A stretch of 64,000 nucleotides of DNA from Chryseobacterium bernardetii (GTDB taxonomy: Bacteria > Bacteroidota > Bacteroidia > Flavobacteriales > Weeksellaceae): the NCBI RefSeq assembly GCF_003815975.1, contig NZ_CP033932.1, positions 4,507,501-4,571,500 on the forward strand, in the 5' to 3' direction. The notes under the pieces are model-generated. The model was not told where the DNA came from and searched no databases. It saw only the letters and a program-made list of their open reading frames with translations. Positions 43,895-53,339 of this stretch are shown here, one piece after another (positions within the stretch are counted from its first letter, which is position 1; each line of letters begins with the position of its first letter). Made by a program: the position numbers and the translations under genes.

Positions 43895-46800
43895 TTAAAG
43901 GTTACAGTTAAGCCCCAAAGCAAAAGTCCTTACGGGTTTCGTTGTTGGAAAATCAGGGTCTAAATTTTCTTTGTTAGCTTTCCAAATCATGGCGACATTA
44001 TTTACATAGCCAAAAAGACGTACGTTTTTAAGATGAAGCTTTTGTAATACTTTGGAATCAAGGTTGTAACTTAAGTTTATATCTTGAAGCCTAATATGAT
44101 CACCTTTACATACCAATATTTCTGAATTAAGATAATATTGATCAGCGACGTTCACTCCCGGATAGACCATTGCTGGAACGGTCGTCGTCAGCTCATCTCC
44201 TGGTTTTTGCCACCTTCTATAATAATCGCCATGTGCATAATAATTGCTATAGAGAGAAGAGTACATTATAGAATTTCGTTTAAAATAGTACCCAAAACGA
44301 TAAGTAATATTAAACGATAGGTTAAAGTTTTTGTAACTAACAGTATTCCGCAAAGCCCCAAAATATGGTGCTAATGCATTACCATGATATACAAGTCTAT
44401 TCTCAGGATCCTCCGCCAGTTGTTGAGTTATCTGGGCATACTGTGTAGAAGGTTCGCCATCTAAGAAACCTCTAGCTTGACCTGTTTGCGGATCTAATCC
44501 TGCCCACGGATAAGAATAAATACCAAACAGCGATCTGCCAACAATGGGATTGTATAACGTTGCGTTTCTAATTATACTATTATCAGCGACAAAATTGGTA
44601 AGGCTAGTTGGTCGTTTATAAGCTGTTATTATGTCCTTAGCATAAGAAAAAATTGCCGTTGTTTTCCAACCAAAAGATTCTGTTTGAATATTTATAGAAT
44701 TCAGTTCGATATCAATACCTTTACCTGTCATATTTGCTACATTCCCACGAAAAGATGCATATCCGGTAGTAGGATCTATATCTCCATTCCCTATAAGGTC
44801 TTTTCCTTTACGGTTAAAATATTCAATACTTCCAGAGAACCTATTGTCTTTTGAAGCGAAATCAACGCCGATATTAAACATCCGGTTACGCTCCCAACGA
44901 AGTTCATTATTTGGCGGCGTTACAAGATCCGCGTTTGGTAAATTATTGTATAAATTCCTTGAGAGACGGGCAGTTGTATATGCTGTTGTAGTTCTGTCAA
45001 TGTTTCCACTATATCCGAAAGTCGATCGAAGGCTTAATTGCGAAAGCCATTCCAGATGATAAAAATCCTCTTTGTTAATATTCCATTTGACACCCGTAGA
45101 CCATAAAGGGACAGACTTTTGATTGGTCTTCACTCCAAAAAGATTGGATTGGTCTATGCGGGCACTAGCAGAAACAACATAGCGGAGATCATAATTATAG
45201 GCTCCATTTAAATAGTATGAGCGGATTCGATCAACTGTACCAGAATAGTTATCAAAATTTGATATAGTAGCAGTGCCATTTCTTCCATATTGTGTAAAAC
45301 GGGTTATATAATCGACTAAGATGCTCGAACCTACATTCGGGTCAAAACCATATTGCCTTGAACTGATTCCGTTAGAATTTGTTTCTCGAACTTCAAATCC
45401 AGCAATAGCATTAACCTGATGTTTGTTCCATTTTTGATCATAATTTAATTGAAACCTACCATTCAATGCATTAAGTTCTGTATTTGTATTATCAAGCCGT
45501 CCACCCAGTGGAATGTTACGGGTCAAAACCCCATTGTTAATGGTAGTAAATCTATTAATTTGATCACGCATCAAGTAACTGTCCTGATCATAATAGTTTT
45601 TTCGTCGACCCAACTGATTTTCGTATTGAAATCGTACTTCAGCAGAGAGAGCTGGAATAAAAGTGTACTTTATGGCTGTATTTAAGCGAAGTTCGGACTG
45701 TTTATATTTGTTGTTCTGATAATCCAATTCTTCCAATGGTACAAAATCCCAATTGAGCAGTCCAGCAGTAAGTGCTTTCTCTTTTAAAACATTACTTGCA
45801 TCTTTAATTACCCGTACAGCATCCCCTTTGTCATCAACCAATCGTGCATACGGATACATTAATTCAGTACCCATATTGTTAAGCATTGAAATTACATTGG
45901 ATGTAGATTGATTATTCTGGTTGTAAGCAAGACCCACAGAAATTTCCAGTTTTTCTATTGGACGGAAGACCTGATTACTGTTCAAGCTTATCCTGCTGAA
46001 GTCGCTGCCTTTTTCAGTATTTTGGTTTTTATCGAATCCTGCGGAAAAATAATAAGTGTATTTATTTGTTCCTCCATTAAAGTTTAGCGCATACTGCTGC
46101 TTGATGCTATTTCGATAGAGATACTTGCTCATGTCATCCCGTAGATGATTGTTTCGGAGTGCATCAATCTGGTTGGTGGCTTGCTGTTCCGTCAATATTC
46201 CGTTTTTCTGGTCATTCAAAATGCTGACCACAGGTGAATAAGGTCTATTAGCAGCAGTATTGCTGATAATCGTATTGTAGAAACCTTTTTCAAAAAGCAT
46301 CTTTTCAATGTCAATGAAATCTGTTGGCTTTATTTGGGGGATGTAATTTAAATCAGGCTTCTGCCCGATCGTGACATTGCTCGTAAATCCTATGTTCATG
46401 GGCTGGTCTGCTCGTCCCTTTTTAGTCTTAATGACGATCACACCATTACCAGCACGAACTCCCCAGATTGAAGCGGCAGCTGCATCTTTTAAAATATCAA
46501 TGTCGTCTATGTCGTTCGGATTGATATTGTTGATATCACCTTCATAAGGGAAATTGTCAACAACAATTAGGGGTTGATCGTTACCAAAGATCGTAGCCTG
46601 TCCCCTGATGGTTAGCTTTGGGCTACCTGACCTCTCATCAAATAGAATGGACGGCGCTATACCTTTCAGCCTGCTAATAACATCGGTTGAAACCTGCCTG
46701 TTAAAGGTGGCATTATCGACCTTGGAAAAAGACCCTGTTGCTCTTTCCTTTGGAATAGATTGATATCCACTGGCAACAACGGATACCTCATCAATAACAT

Positions 46801-47425
46801 TGCTATTGGTTGTCAATGTTATCCGGTCAATGTATTTTGCTGATACCGACATTGGTGCATAGCCTAAAAAGCTGATCTTTAGCTCAGATTCAGCATACTC
46901 CGAAGGCAATTCAAAATTTCCGTTGTTATCGGAGTTTGCCACAAAGTTGCTGCCCTTAACCTGAATAGTCGCGCCAGCTAATGGATTGCCCTTTTCATCG
47001 ACGATCTTTCCTTTTATGGTTTCCTTTTTTTTTGAATTGGAAGTATTCGATGTTTTCCGCTCCTGCAATATGATGATGCCATCCGCAATTTCAAATGCGA
47101 TCGGTTGGTTTGCAAAGAGTGTTCGTAATGTCTCTTCTAATGAAGCATTTTTCAGGTTTACAGTAATAGGCCCAACTTTTTTCAGTAGATCCTCATTGTA
47201 GACAAAATCATATTTGGTCGCTTTCCGAATTTCTGAAATTGCTTTTGACATGGGCGCTTTTTGCAAGGAAAGGCTAATCTGTTGAGCCTGTAAAGCTGTA
47301 CCGCTGGCAAGCAGTATAAAGAGCGTTGCACTCTTTATACCATTGCGCAGAAGTTTTCTCCTGTGGGAAAACAGATCCACCCACGGCGGAATGTTTTTCT
47401 TGTTGGAAAAATCATGTTTTTTCAT
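43895..47425 (-). CDS. SusC/RagA-family TonB-linked outer-membrane protein
   Basis: 1176 residues. Signal region ends near residue 49 (TALQAQQ). A secretin/STN domain (about 50-115) precedes, the form used to signal to FecR. A carboxypeptidase-like beta domain (137-215), the plug (LKGIAPSILFDERSGSPKLT, GNDQPLIVVDNFPYEG) and a 22-strand-type barrel follow, ending in FALGLNCNL. It imports an unknown nutrient with SusD. The STN domain and the FecR and sigma genes upstream show cell-surface signalling control. Confidence 0.95.
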   Translation of the reverse strand: MKKHDFSNKKNIPPWVDLFSHRRKLLRNGIKSATLFILLASGTALQAQQISLSLQKAPMSKAISEIRKATKYDFVYNEDLLKKVGPITVNLKNASLEETLRTLFANQPIAFEIADGIIILQERKTSNTSNSKKKETIKGKIVDEKGNPLAGATIQVKGSNFVANSDNNGNFELPSEYAESELKISFLGYAPMSVSAKYIDRITLTTNSNVIDEVSVVASGYQSIPKERATGSFSKVDNATFNRQVSTDVISRLKGIAPSILFDERSGSPKLTIRGQATIFGNDQPLIVVDNFPYEGDINNINPNDIDDIDILKDAAAASIWGVRAGNGVIVIKTKKGRADQPMNIGFTSNVTIGQKPDLNYIPQIKPTDFIDIEKMLFEKGFYNTIISNTAANRPYSPVVSILNDQKNGILTEQQATNQIDALRNNHLRDDMSKYLYRNSIKQQYALNFNGGTNKYTYYFSAGFDKNQNTEKGSDFSRISLNSNQVFRPIEKLEISVGLAYNQNNQSTSNVISMLNNMGTELMYPYARLVDDKGDAVRVIKDASNVLKEKALTAGLLNWDFVPLEELDYQNNKYKQSELRLNTAIKYTFIPALSAEVRFQYENQLGRRKNYYDQDSYLMRDQINRFTTINNGVLTRNIPLGGRLDNTNTELNALNGRFQLNYDQKWNKHQVNAIAGFEVRETNSNGISSRQYGFDPNVGSSILVDYITRFTQYGRNGTATISNFDNYSGTVDRIRSYYLNGAYNYDLRYVVSASARIDQSNLFGVKTNQKSVPLWSTGVKWNINKEDFYHLEWLSQLSLRSTFGYSGNIDRTTTAYTTARLSRNLYNNLPNADLVTPPNNELRWERNRMFNIGVDFASKDNRFSGSIEYFNRKGKDLIGNGDIDPTTGYASFRGNVANMTGKGIDIELNSINIQTESFGWKTTAIFSYAKDIITAYKRPTSLTNFVADNSIIRNATLYNPIVGRSLFGIYSYPWAGLDPQTGQARGFLDGEPSTQYAQITQQLAEDPENRLVYHGNALAPYFGALRNTVSYKNFNLSFNITYRFGYYFKRNSIMYSSLYSNYYAHGDYYRRWQKPGDELTTTVPAMVYPGVNVADQYYLNSEILVCKGDHIRLQDINLSYNLDSKVLQKLHLKNVRLFGYVNNVAMIWKANKENLDPDFPTTKPVRTFALGLNCNL

Positions 47426-47486
47426 AGATTTGTGTAGGGTTAAAAAGTAATTTTCGTTGCTGGAAATTTAAGATGTAGACCCGATC

Positions 47487-47510
47487 GCCGGAGTGCGCTA
47501 ACACTCCGGC
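47487..47510. promoter_or_regulatory. Hairpin between FecR and SusC
   Basis: GCCGGAGTG (47487-47495), loop of six, CACTCCGGC (47502-47510). It lies 62 bp upstream of the SusC ATG and 35 bp after the FecR stop. With no T run it may be a partial terminator or leader structure that sets SusC level relative to FecR. Confidence 0.55.
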
Positions 47511-47544
47511 ATATTTTCAGGCCAACATATGAAACTATAAATTC

Positions 47545-48714
47545 TTATTTTTTAATCTGAATCCTCATTCCTTTCGATAGATTAATTTGTAAATCTGTAA
47601 TTTTTTCAAGTGCATATAAAACACTGGAGAGTTTCTTTTCTCTTGAAATTGTTCCGTTAACCTTGATATTTGGAATATTGTTGTAATCAACGTCAACATC
47701 ATACCATCGTTCAATTTGTCTCAGGACTTCCTGCAAAGTCGCCCCTTTAAACTGGAACTCATTTGAAGTCCATGCTGTAAAAGGTTCGGTATCTACGGAA
47801 TTTATGGCAAAACCGTCATTGACTAGCTTAGCTTGCTGGCCGGGAACAAGTATAACAGTTGCCTTGTCACGGCTACTTAACAATTCAACTCTTCCGCTGA
47901 TTAACGTAGTTCTGACAGAAGGTTCATTGGAATAACTGTTGATGTTAAACTTAGTTCCAAGTACCTTCACCTGCTGGCCATTAGAAGCAACGATAAAAGG
48001 CTTTGCCTGGTCGTGCGCCACATCGAAAAAGCCTTCCCCCTGCAATTCAACATACCTGTCTTTATCAGTGAACTTTGTAGGATACCGTAAAGAAGACTCC
48101 GCATTTAGCCAAACTTTAGTACCATCGGGAAGTGTTATCTTATACTGTCCCTTACGTGGCGTTGTTAGTGTTGCAAACTGTACCTTATTTGGTGATATGC
48201 TCGTGCCATCCATATAGGAAGTGCCCTGCTCATCTACTTTTATAGCTTTTTTATCCCCTGCGAGCGAAAGAACTCTACCATCTTCAAAAGTTAGCGTTGC
48301 TTTATCACTTCCCGGAAGAATATCTCCCGATAAGGTAGTTGTTGCGACTTCTGTCGATAAAATCTTGTCTGACTGATAAAATTTATAAAGCCATATGGAA
48401 ATTGAAATCGTGAAAAGGACTGCTGCTGCTGTCATAAGCCTGAACCAGATGCTCTTTGGCTGTGGCTTGTCAAGTATTTTATTGAATCTTGCAAGTTCAT
48501 CTTTGGTTGTAGTACCTGATTCTTTCAGTTCGATTAGATCAACAGCCAATCGGTGTTGATCCAACAGCTGTTGGAAAATAACTCTATTGGATTCACTTTC
48601 TTCGATCCAGTCCTCCAGGAACTCCCTGTCCCAATACGGGAGCTTTTGTCCAGTAATATACTTATGGAGTAGTTCCGTGATCTCAAATCCATCGAACAAT
48701 TCTTCCTCTTTCAT
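47545..48714 (-). CDS. FecR-family anti-sigma factor
   Basis: 389 residues. Cytoplasmic N-terminal part, membrane helix at about 88-110 (MTAAAVLFTISISIWLY), periplasmic FecR domain (TLPDGTKVWLNAESSLRYPT, YVELQGEGFFDVAHD) and a DUF4974-type C-terminus (NEFQFKGATLQEVLRQIERW). It holds the ECF sigma factor until the SusC STN domain signals ligand. A PIN gene separates it from the sigma gene here. Confidence 0.94.
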   Translation of the reverse strand: MKEEELFDGFEITELLHKYITGQKLPYWDREFLEDWIEESESNRVIFQQLLDQHRLAVDLIELKESGTTTKDELARFNKILDKPQPKSIWFRLMTAAAVLFTISISIWLYKFYQSDKILSTEVATTTLSGDILPGSDKATLTFEDGRVLSLAGDKKAIKVDEQGTSYMDGTSISPNKVQFATLTTPRKGQYKITLPDGTKVWLNAESSLRYPTKFTDKDRYVELQGEGFFDVAHDQAKPFIVASNGQQVKVLGTKFNINSYSNEPSVRTTLISGRVELLSSRDKATVILVPGQQAKLVNDGFAINSVDTEPFTAWTSNEFQFKGATLQEVLRQIERWYDVDVDYNNIPNIKVNGTISREKKLSSVLYALEKITDLQINLSKGMRIQIKK

Positions 48715-48850
48715 GTTTCGTATTTATTATAGAAACGGGAAACATAGAGGGCTTGTCCAAAAGAAAATGAAAATATTTTAAATAAAATAACACTGGAATT
48801 TTTCAGCTACTTTTGCCGGTAATAAAAATGCTTACAATATCATCGGATAG

Positions 48851-49795
48851 TTATCCTAGATAGTCCATATATTCATCAAATGTAAAAATGGATAAATTCG
48901 CATTGTTCTCCCTACCTACTTTCAGCATGGCCTTATCAGAGGTTACAAAATACAATTTATCATTTTCGATCTTATGCTCTCCGACATTTAACATCAATTG
49001 GGTGTCCCACCAAAAATTAGCTCTATTATTTTCAAACATATTGATCTGGCTGTTTATTATATTTTCGTAAACTGACTTGTACAATGCAATATACTCTGGA
49101 AAATTATTCACAAATTTAGTGCACAAAAATGTCCACTGAACCTCATCTGGCCTAACTAGTGTAGGATGTTCTAAAGCATAATAATTAAATACTGGCTCTA
49201 TATACTCTCGTGCTAAAAATTGAGAGAACTCAGCGGATCGGATCTCATTTAAAAGTTTCCTCCGCTTCTCTTTATTATTAGGAAAAACAGCCCAATCTTC
49301 CATCTCAGGATCATATTCCTTTAGCTTTGTCAAAAATGATGTCGCGTATAAGTGCTCTGCATTTTTTACGAAACTCTTGGTTTTATTAAGGTTATCTTCC
49401 AAACGCTCAAAGATTTCATTGGTGGGAGACGTAGCCAAATCACGTACAATTTCAATAAATGCATTGCCTGTTTGCACTTTCTTTTCACTTGATAATCCAA
49501 ACATATATTTGGCCACAAGCATTTCTGGTCTAGCTAACATTCTAGAAAACCCATTATCAAAACAATGAAGATACATTGCTTTAATCGCGTTTAAAGACTT
49601 TTGAAATAAACTGCTCCCACTTCGGCCCGCGACATGTGCCAAGAGTTCCTGTATGACAATTGGACTAATGGATGCTTCCAGGTTATTTTTCTTTTCCTTT
49701 GCTCGGATCTCAAGCATGTAATCATCTAAATCATCAAAACTTAAATCTTTAATTAGGTACCTATATGCATTGGTATCAAATACTACTCTTTCCAT
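48851..49795 (-). CDS. PIN-domain protein inserted in the sigma/anti-sigma locus
   Basis: 314 residues. VVFDTNAYRYL at the start carries the first PIN acidic residue, Asp7; WWDTQLMLNV and YFVTSDKAML near the end supply the remaining acidic and Thr residues of the fold. A helical insert fills the middle. It is a putative metal-dependent RNase. It has no antitoxin next to it and is co-oriented with the sigma and FecR genes, 121 bp after the sigma stop. Independent insertion or a stress effector are both possible. Confidence 0.65.
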   Translation of the reverse strand: MERVVFDTNAYRYLIKDLSFDDLDDYMLEIRAKEKKNNLEASISPIVIQELLAHVAGRSGSSLFQKSLNAIKAMYLHCFDNGFSRMLARPEMLVAKYMFGLSSEKKVQTGNAFIEIVRDLATSPTNEIFERLEDNLNKTKSFVKNAEHLYATSFLTKLKEYDPEMEDWAVFPNNKEKRRKLLNEIRSAEFSQFLAREYIEPVFNYYALEHPTLVRPDEVQWTFLCTKFVNNFPEYIALYKSVYENIINSQINMFENNRANFWWDTQLMLNVGEHKIENDKLYFVTSDKAMLKVGRENNANLSIFTFDEYMDYLG

Positions 49796-49916
49796 TTATT
49801 ATTGTTTGAAATCATACTTCTCCACGAGAAGAAATTAGGAATTAAAACGCTAAAAATACAGATATTTAACCAAAGAAATAAACTTATTTAGGTAGGAATA
49901 AAGGATGGTATACAAG

Positions 49917-50501
49917 TTAAATGCATAAAAGCAAAAGTGCAATCCCCTTATTGGAAAGGGTCTTTTTCAATATGGAAATAGCCCGTGCCTTCTGGCTGTT
50001 TACAGTGCTGACACTAATATGAAATTCTTCGGCGATCTCTTTAGGTGTCATTCCATCCATTAAACTTTGCATAATATTCCGACATTGTTCGGGAAGAAGC
50101 TCAATAGATTGACTCAATTCAAGAAGTACCTCTGTATGGATCATTTTGCTCAATATGTTCTCCTCATCGAGTTCCTCTAGCCCCTGCGAATATTTGTTCA
50201 TCCGATTTAACCGTACCTTCTCTTTCTCAATAACATCAAAGCACTTGTTTTTTGTGGAGATATACAAAAATGCTCTAACACTGTCATAACTTTTAAAGGT
50301 TTCCCGTAATTCAAATGTTTTGAGCATAACGTCAAGAACAATCTCCTGTGCATTAGCCTGATCAAAATTGACAAGTAGTCTATGGGCAAAAAAGATCAAT
50401 GCGGGATGGTAGATCCGGAAAAGTGTATCCATTGCTCTCCTATCACCGCTTTGGAACTTTATTAGCAGTGCCTTTTCTTCGATCTCTTTTCTGGATGTCA
50501 T
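49917..50501 (-). CDS. ECF RNA polymerase sigma-70 factor
   Basis: 194 residues: region 2 at 20-90 (RAMDTLFRIYHPALIFFAHR, SVRAFLYISTKNKCFDVIE) and region 4 at 125-180 (LSQSIELLPEQCRNIMQSLM, TPKEIAEEFHISVSTVNSQK). It directs transcription of the FecR-SusC-SusD locus and is released by FecR when the transporter binds its ligand. Partner genes lie downstream, after the PIN gene. Confidence 0.92.
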   Translation of the reverse strand: MTSRKEIEEKALLIKFQSGDRRAMDTLFRIYHPALIFFAHRLLVNFDQANAQEIVLDVMLKTFELRETFKSYDSVRAFLYISTKNKCFDVIEKEKVRLNRMNKYSQGLEELDEENILSKMIHTEVLLELSQSIELLPEQCRNIMQSLMDGMTPKEIAEEFHISVSTVNSQKARAISILKKTLSNKGIALLLLCI

Positions 50502-50710
50502 AATAAGGCTATTGTTAGAAGAGTAAAGTTAGAAAATATTTATTTCAAAAAAGAAATCTTAAGGTCTGCAAAAAGTAGATTTGTTTATTAAGCGGCATTA
50601 ATGGTAGTAATAAATCCTGAATAACAGCAATGTTCAGCTCATTATATATCAAAACAGCTTGTTTTCCAGCACTAAAAAAAGCCGAATTATTTGCTTAAAT
50701 CTAATTTTGA

Positions 50711-50741
50711 TTGCCTCGATACTCAAGAATAGTTAAATTTG
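50711..50741 (+). promoter_or_regulatory. Bacteroidota-type promoter for the CHAT gene
   Basis: TTG at 50711-50713 and TAAATTTG at 50734-50741, 20 bp apart, agree with the -33/-7 consensus of Bacteroidota. The ATG is 85 bp further. The remaining 50502-50826 gap holds the sigma-factor promoter region without a clear motif. Confidence 0.4.
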
Positions 50742-50826
50742 TTATTAAGGCAAATACTTCCGTATAATTGGATTGTGATTTCCCTGTAATAAAGCCATCC
50801 TATCACCCTAAGATTTTTAAAAGTAT

Positions 50827-53313
50827 ATGAATATAATAAAAGTACAGGACTTCAACAGAAAACTTACTGATGAACGACTTCACAATCATAACAGATACCA
50901 AAATGAACTGACAACCCTTTATCGGGAGATTATTTCCGGTATGGCTACGGACTACTTTGAGTATCGGAACCATATACCAGCTTTCTTACATAGTTTAGAA
51001 CAAAATAGTGATCATTCTCTTCCGTATTCCATTGATCTTTTCCTTGAGCTTTATAACAAACTTCTGGGCTCAAAGAACTTTAATTTATTTGACCTCTCTA
51101 TTATGGATCATAAACCGGATGATCATACAATCAAAATGATGGAGCCGATTTTAGAAGCTTCCTATAAAAAGAAAAAAGAACAGAGGTTATCAGAAAATAA
51201 TTTTGATATTTCAACAATTTCCGATCAGAATAAAAAAAAGATGGCTACTTTGGTTATCCGGAAATTTCAGAATGATGCCAAGCAATTAAATTGGGATGAA
51301 GGTCTGGTTATCTCAAATATATCTCTGGCAGGATTCTTACGTCAAATACTGCTAGCACTCAACAATCCAGAATTATTTTATCATAGCGTTGGGCTTATTG
51401 TTGATAGGTTAAGCTCCTCCGAATATTATCAACCCGGACGTGATTTTGCAGAAGAGGTCATACTGTCATCCTATAAAGACGGTATCCCTGAAGCGGGTTA
51501 TTTTAATAGTTTCCGCATATATTCCAACATTGGTAGCATCCATGCTTCTTTAATTTATATTAATCTTGCTTTAACCTGCTTACTAGAAAAGAAACCGCCG
51601 TATTCAGTTAGGTTAACAAGGGAAATTATCTGGCAAAGCTTTAAATTTTTTAGAAATGTTAAATTTTATGAATTTGCCATTGAATTGTATACTGAAATCC
51701 CTGCAGAAATCAATTTTCCGGCCTATGAAAGGAGATCTCTCGATCACGGATATTTCACCGTTTTACTAATGATGCATGATCAATCTCTTCCATCGAAATT
51801 ACTCGATTATCTGCGTACAGAAAGAGAAAACATCTTGGCTGGAGGAATTAACGACGCTACGCCTTGGCTTCTAACCCTATACAATATCAAAAGAACTTAC
51901 CCATCTGCGGACTTTAGTGCCAGTGGATTTGGTTTTTTTCTTTCCACATTTGAAATGATTGTTCCACCGGAGAACGTTAAAAAATACAAGGATATCATTC
52001 ATGCGGATTCAGAGGATCTAAAAAAGCATTTAAAGGAATCTCTTGTTAAATTGAATGAAACAAGAAATACAGCAGACTTTGTTTACGATAACAAAACTGC
52101 CATCATGATTTCAGAACGACTTATTGACTATAGCACAAAAAAGGAGAATGCTGCAGCTTTCCTTTTGTCCATGGTACTAAAGTCTGATTACAGTATCCTG
52201 TTTCAAGAAAAAAAATCAGCCGAACTTGTCCCATTAATTCTACCGGAGATAAATGTTGATGAATTAGAAACACTCTATGATAATACGGAGGAATTTAAAA
52301 AGGAACTATCACTCAGTACCGGGATCGCAATGTGCTGGCTTGCCTCTGCGGAGGAGCAATTATCCGAGTTGCAGTTATTTAATGATGTATTTTCATTTCA
52401 TCTTCTTAAGGACTGGAATCATAGTATATATAAACAATTACTTGATAGTGACTATTTTGTTGATCTTGAATTTAATGATACCGTAAAAGAGAGTCGAAGT
52501 ATACGACAGGTCTATCCCGAAGAGTATGAAAATGAAGAAATTAGAATGATCAAACAGCTTAGTATTGGAAAGTTGTCAATTCATAATATGGCTCAGGGAC
52601 TGTATATTGTAAATGATATGGAGCTGGCAAGATTTCCTCATAACTTATTTCTAAATGGCGTAGGCGACTTTATCGCTAAACATATTCCTGTTACTAATGT
52701 CCTTTCGACCGAATGGCTTTTAGAAAAAAAGGGAACTAAACCATTACATTTTGATTACAGGAAATCTATCTGGATACCTATTGAAAGTGGAGATATTCCG
52801 CTGAGCTACTTATATGGAAATATTGAAAATACGCTGCAAGAATTTTCTTTTGTTGTTCATCAGGAAATACAATTACAAACTCCTCTATCTGCGGAGATCA
52901 ATATAGTATGCTCGCACGGTGCAAAAAACATTTCCGACACCCAAATGATCTCTCAGGGAGGTAACTTCACATATGACTTAAACACCATCATTGGAAAAGG
53001 GAAAATTTTGATCTTCTTTGTTTGCCATTCAGCCTCTATGAAAACAGAGTTTTTCAGGAACAACGTAACGTCTTTGATTAAGAGATTTATTGCTCAGGGC
53101 TATGATGCTGTCATCGCGCCATGCTGGGCACTAGATGTTACAGTTCCAAAATATTGGTTACCAGAATTTTTAAAGTCATTTGAAGAAGGTCAAACTGTAT
53201 CAGAGGCGATGTTCAATGCAAACAAGAAAGTATATGAGCGATATCCTACACCAGCAGCTTGGGCATGTTTACACCTATATGGAAATCCGAATCTAAAAAG
53301 AGATATCAATTAA
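50827..53313 (+). CDS. CHAT-domain (caspase-like) protein
   Basis: 828 residues. The last 140 form a CHAT protease: His697 in NIVCSHGAKN and Cys733 in IFFVCHSASM form the catalytic dyad, and GYDAVIAPCWALDVTVPKYW and AWACLHLYGNPNL complete the fold. The N-terminal 650 residues are long helical repeats without a recognised name. CHAT proteins act as proteases in cell-death and antiviral systems. It stands alone with its own promoter; no clear partner or substrate was found nearby. Confidence 0.8.
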   Translation: MNIIKVQDFNRKLTDERLHNHNRYQNELTTLYREIISGMATDYFEYRNHIPAFLHSLEQNSDHSLPYSIDLFLELYNKLLGSKNFNLFDLSIMDHKPDDHTIKMMEPILEASYKKKKEQRLSENNFDISTISDQNKKKMATLVIRKFQNDAKQLNWDEGLVISNISLAGFLRQILLALNNPELFYHSVGLIVDRLSSSEYYQPGRDFAEEVILSSYKDGIPEAGYFNSFRIYSNIGSIHASLIYINLALTCLLEKKPPYSVRLTREIIWQSFKFFRNVKFYEFAIELYTEIPAEINFPAYERRSLDHGYFTVLLMMHDQSLPSKLLDYLRTERENILAGGINDATPWLLTLYNIKRTYPSADFSASGFGFFLSTFEMIVPPENVKKYKDIIHADSEDLKKHLKESLVKLNETRNTADFVYDNKTAIMISERLIDYSTKKENAAAFLLSMVLKSDYSILFQEKKSAELVPLILPEINVDELETLYDNTEEFKKELSLSTGIAMCWLASAEEQLSELQLFNDVFSFHLLKDWNHSIYKQLLDSDYFVDLEFNDTVKESRSIRQVYPEEYENEEIRMIKQLSIGKLSIHNMAQGLYIVNDMELARFPHNLFLNGVGDFIAKHIPVTNVLSTEWLLEKKGTKPLHFDYRKSIWIPIESGDIPLSYLYGNIENTLQEFSFVVHQEIQLQTPLSAEINIVCSHGAKNISDTQMISQGGNFTYDLNTIIGKGKILIFFVCHSASMKTEFFRNNVTSLIKRFIAQGYDAVIAPCWALDVTVPKYWLPEFLKSFEEGQTVSEAMFNANKKVYERYPTPAAWACLHLYGNPNLKRDIN

Positions 53314-53339
53314 CAAAATAATACAAAATCTGAATTAAT

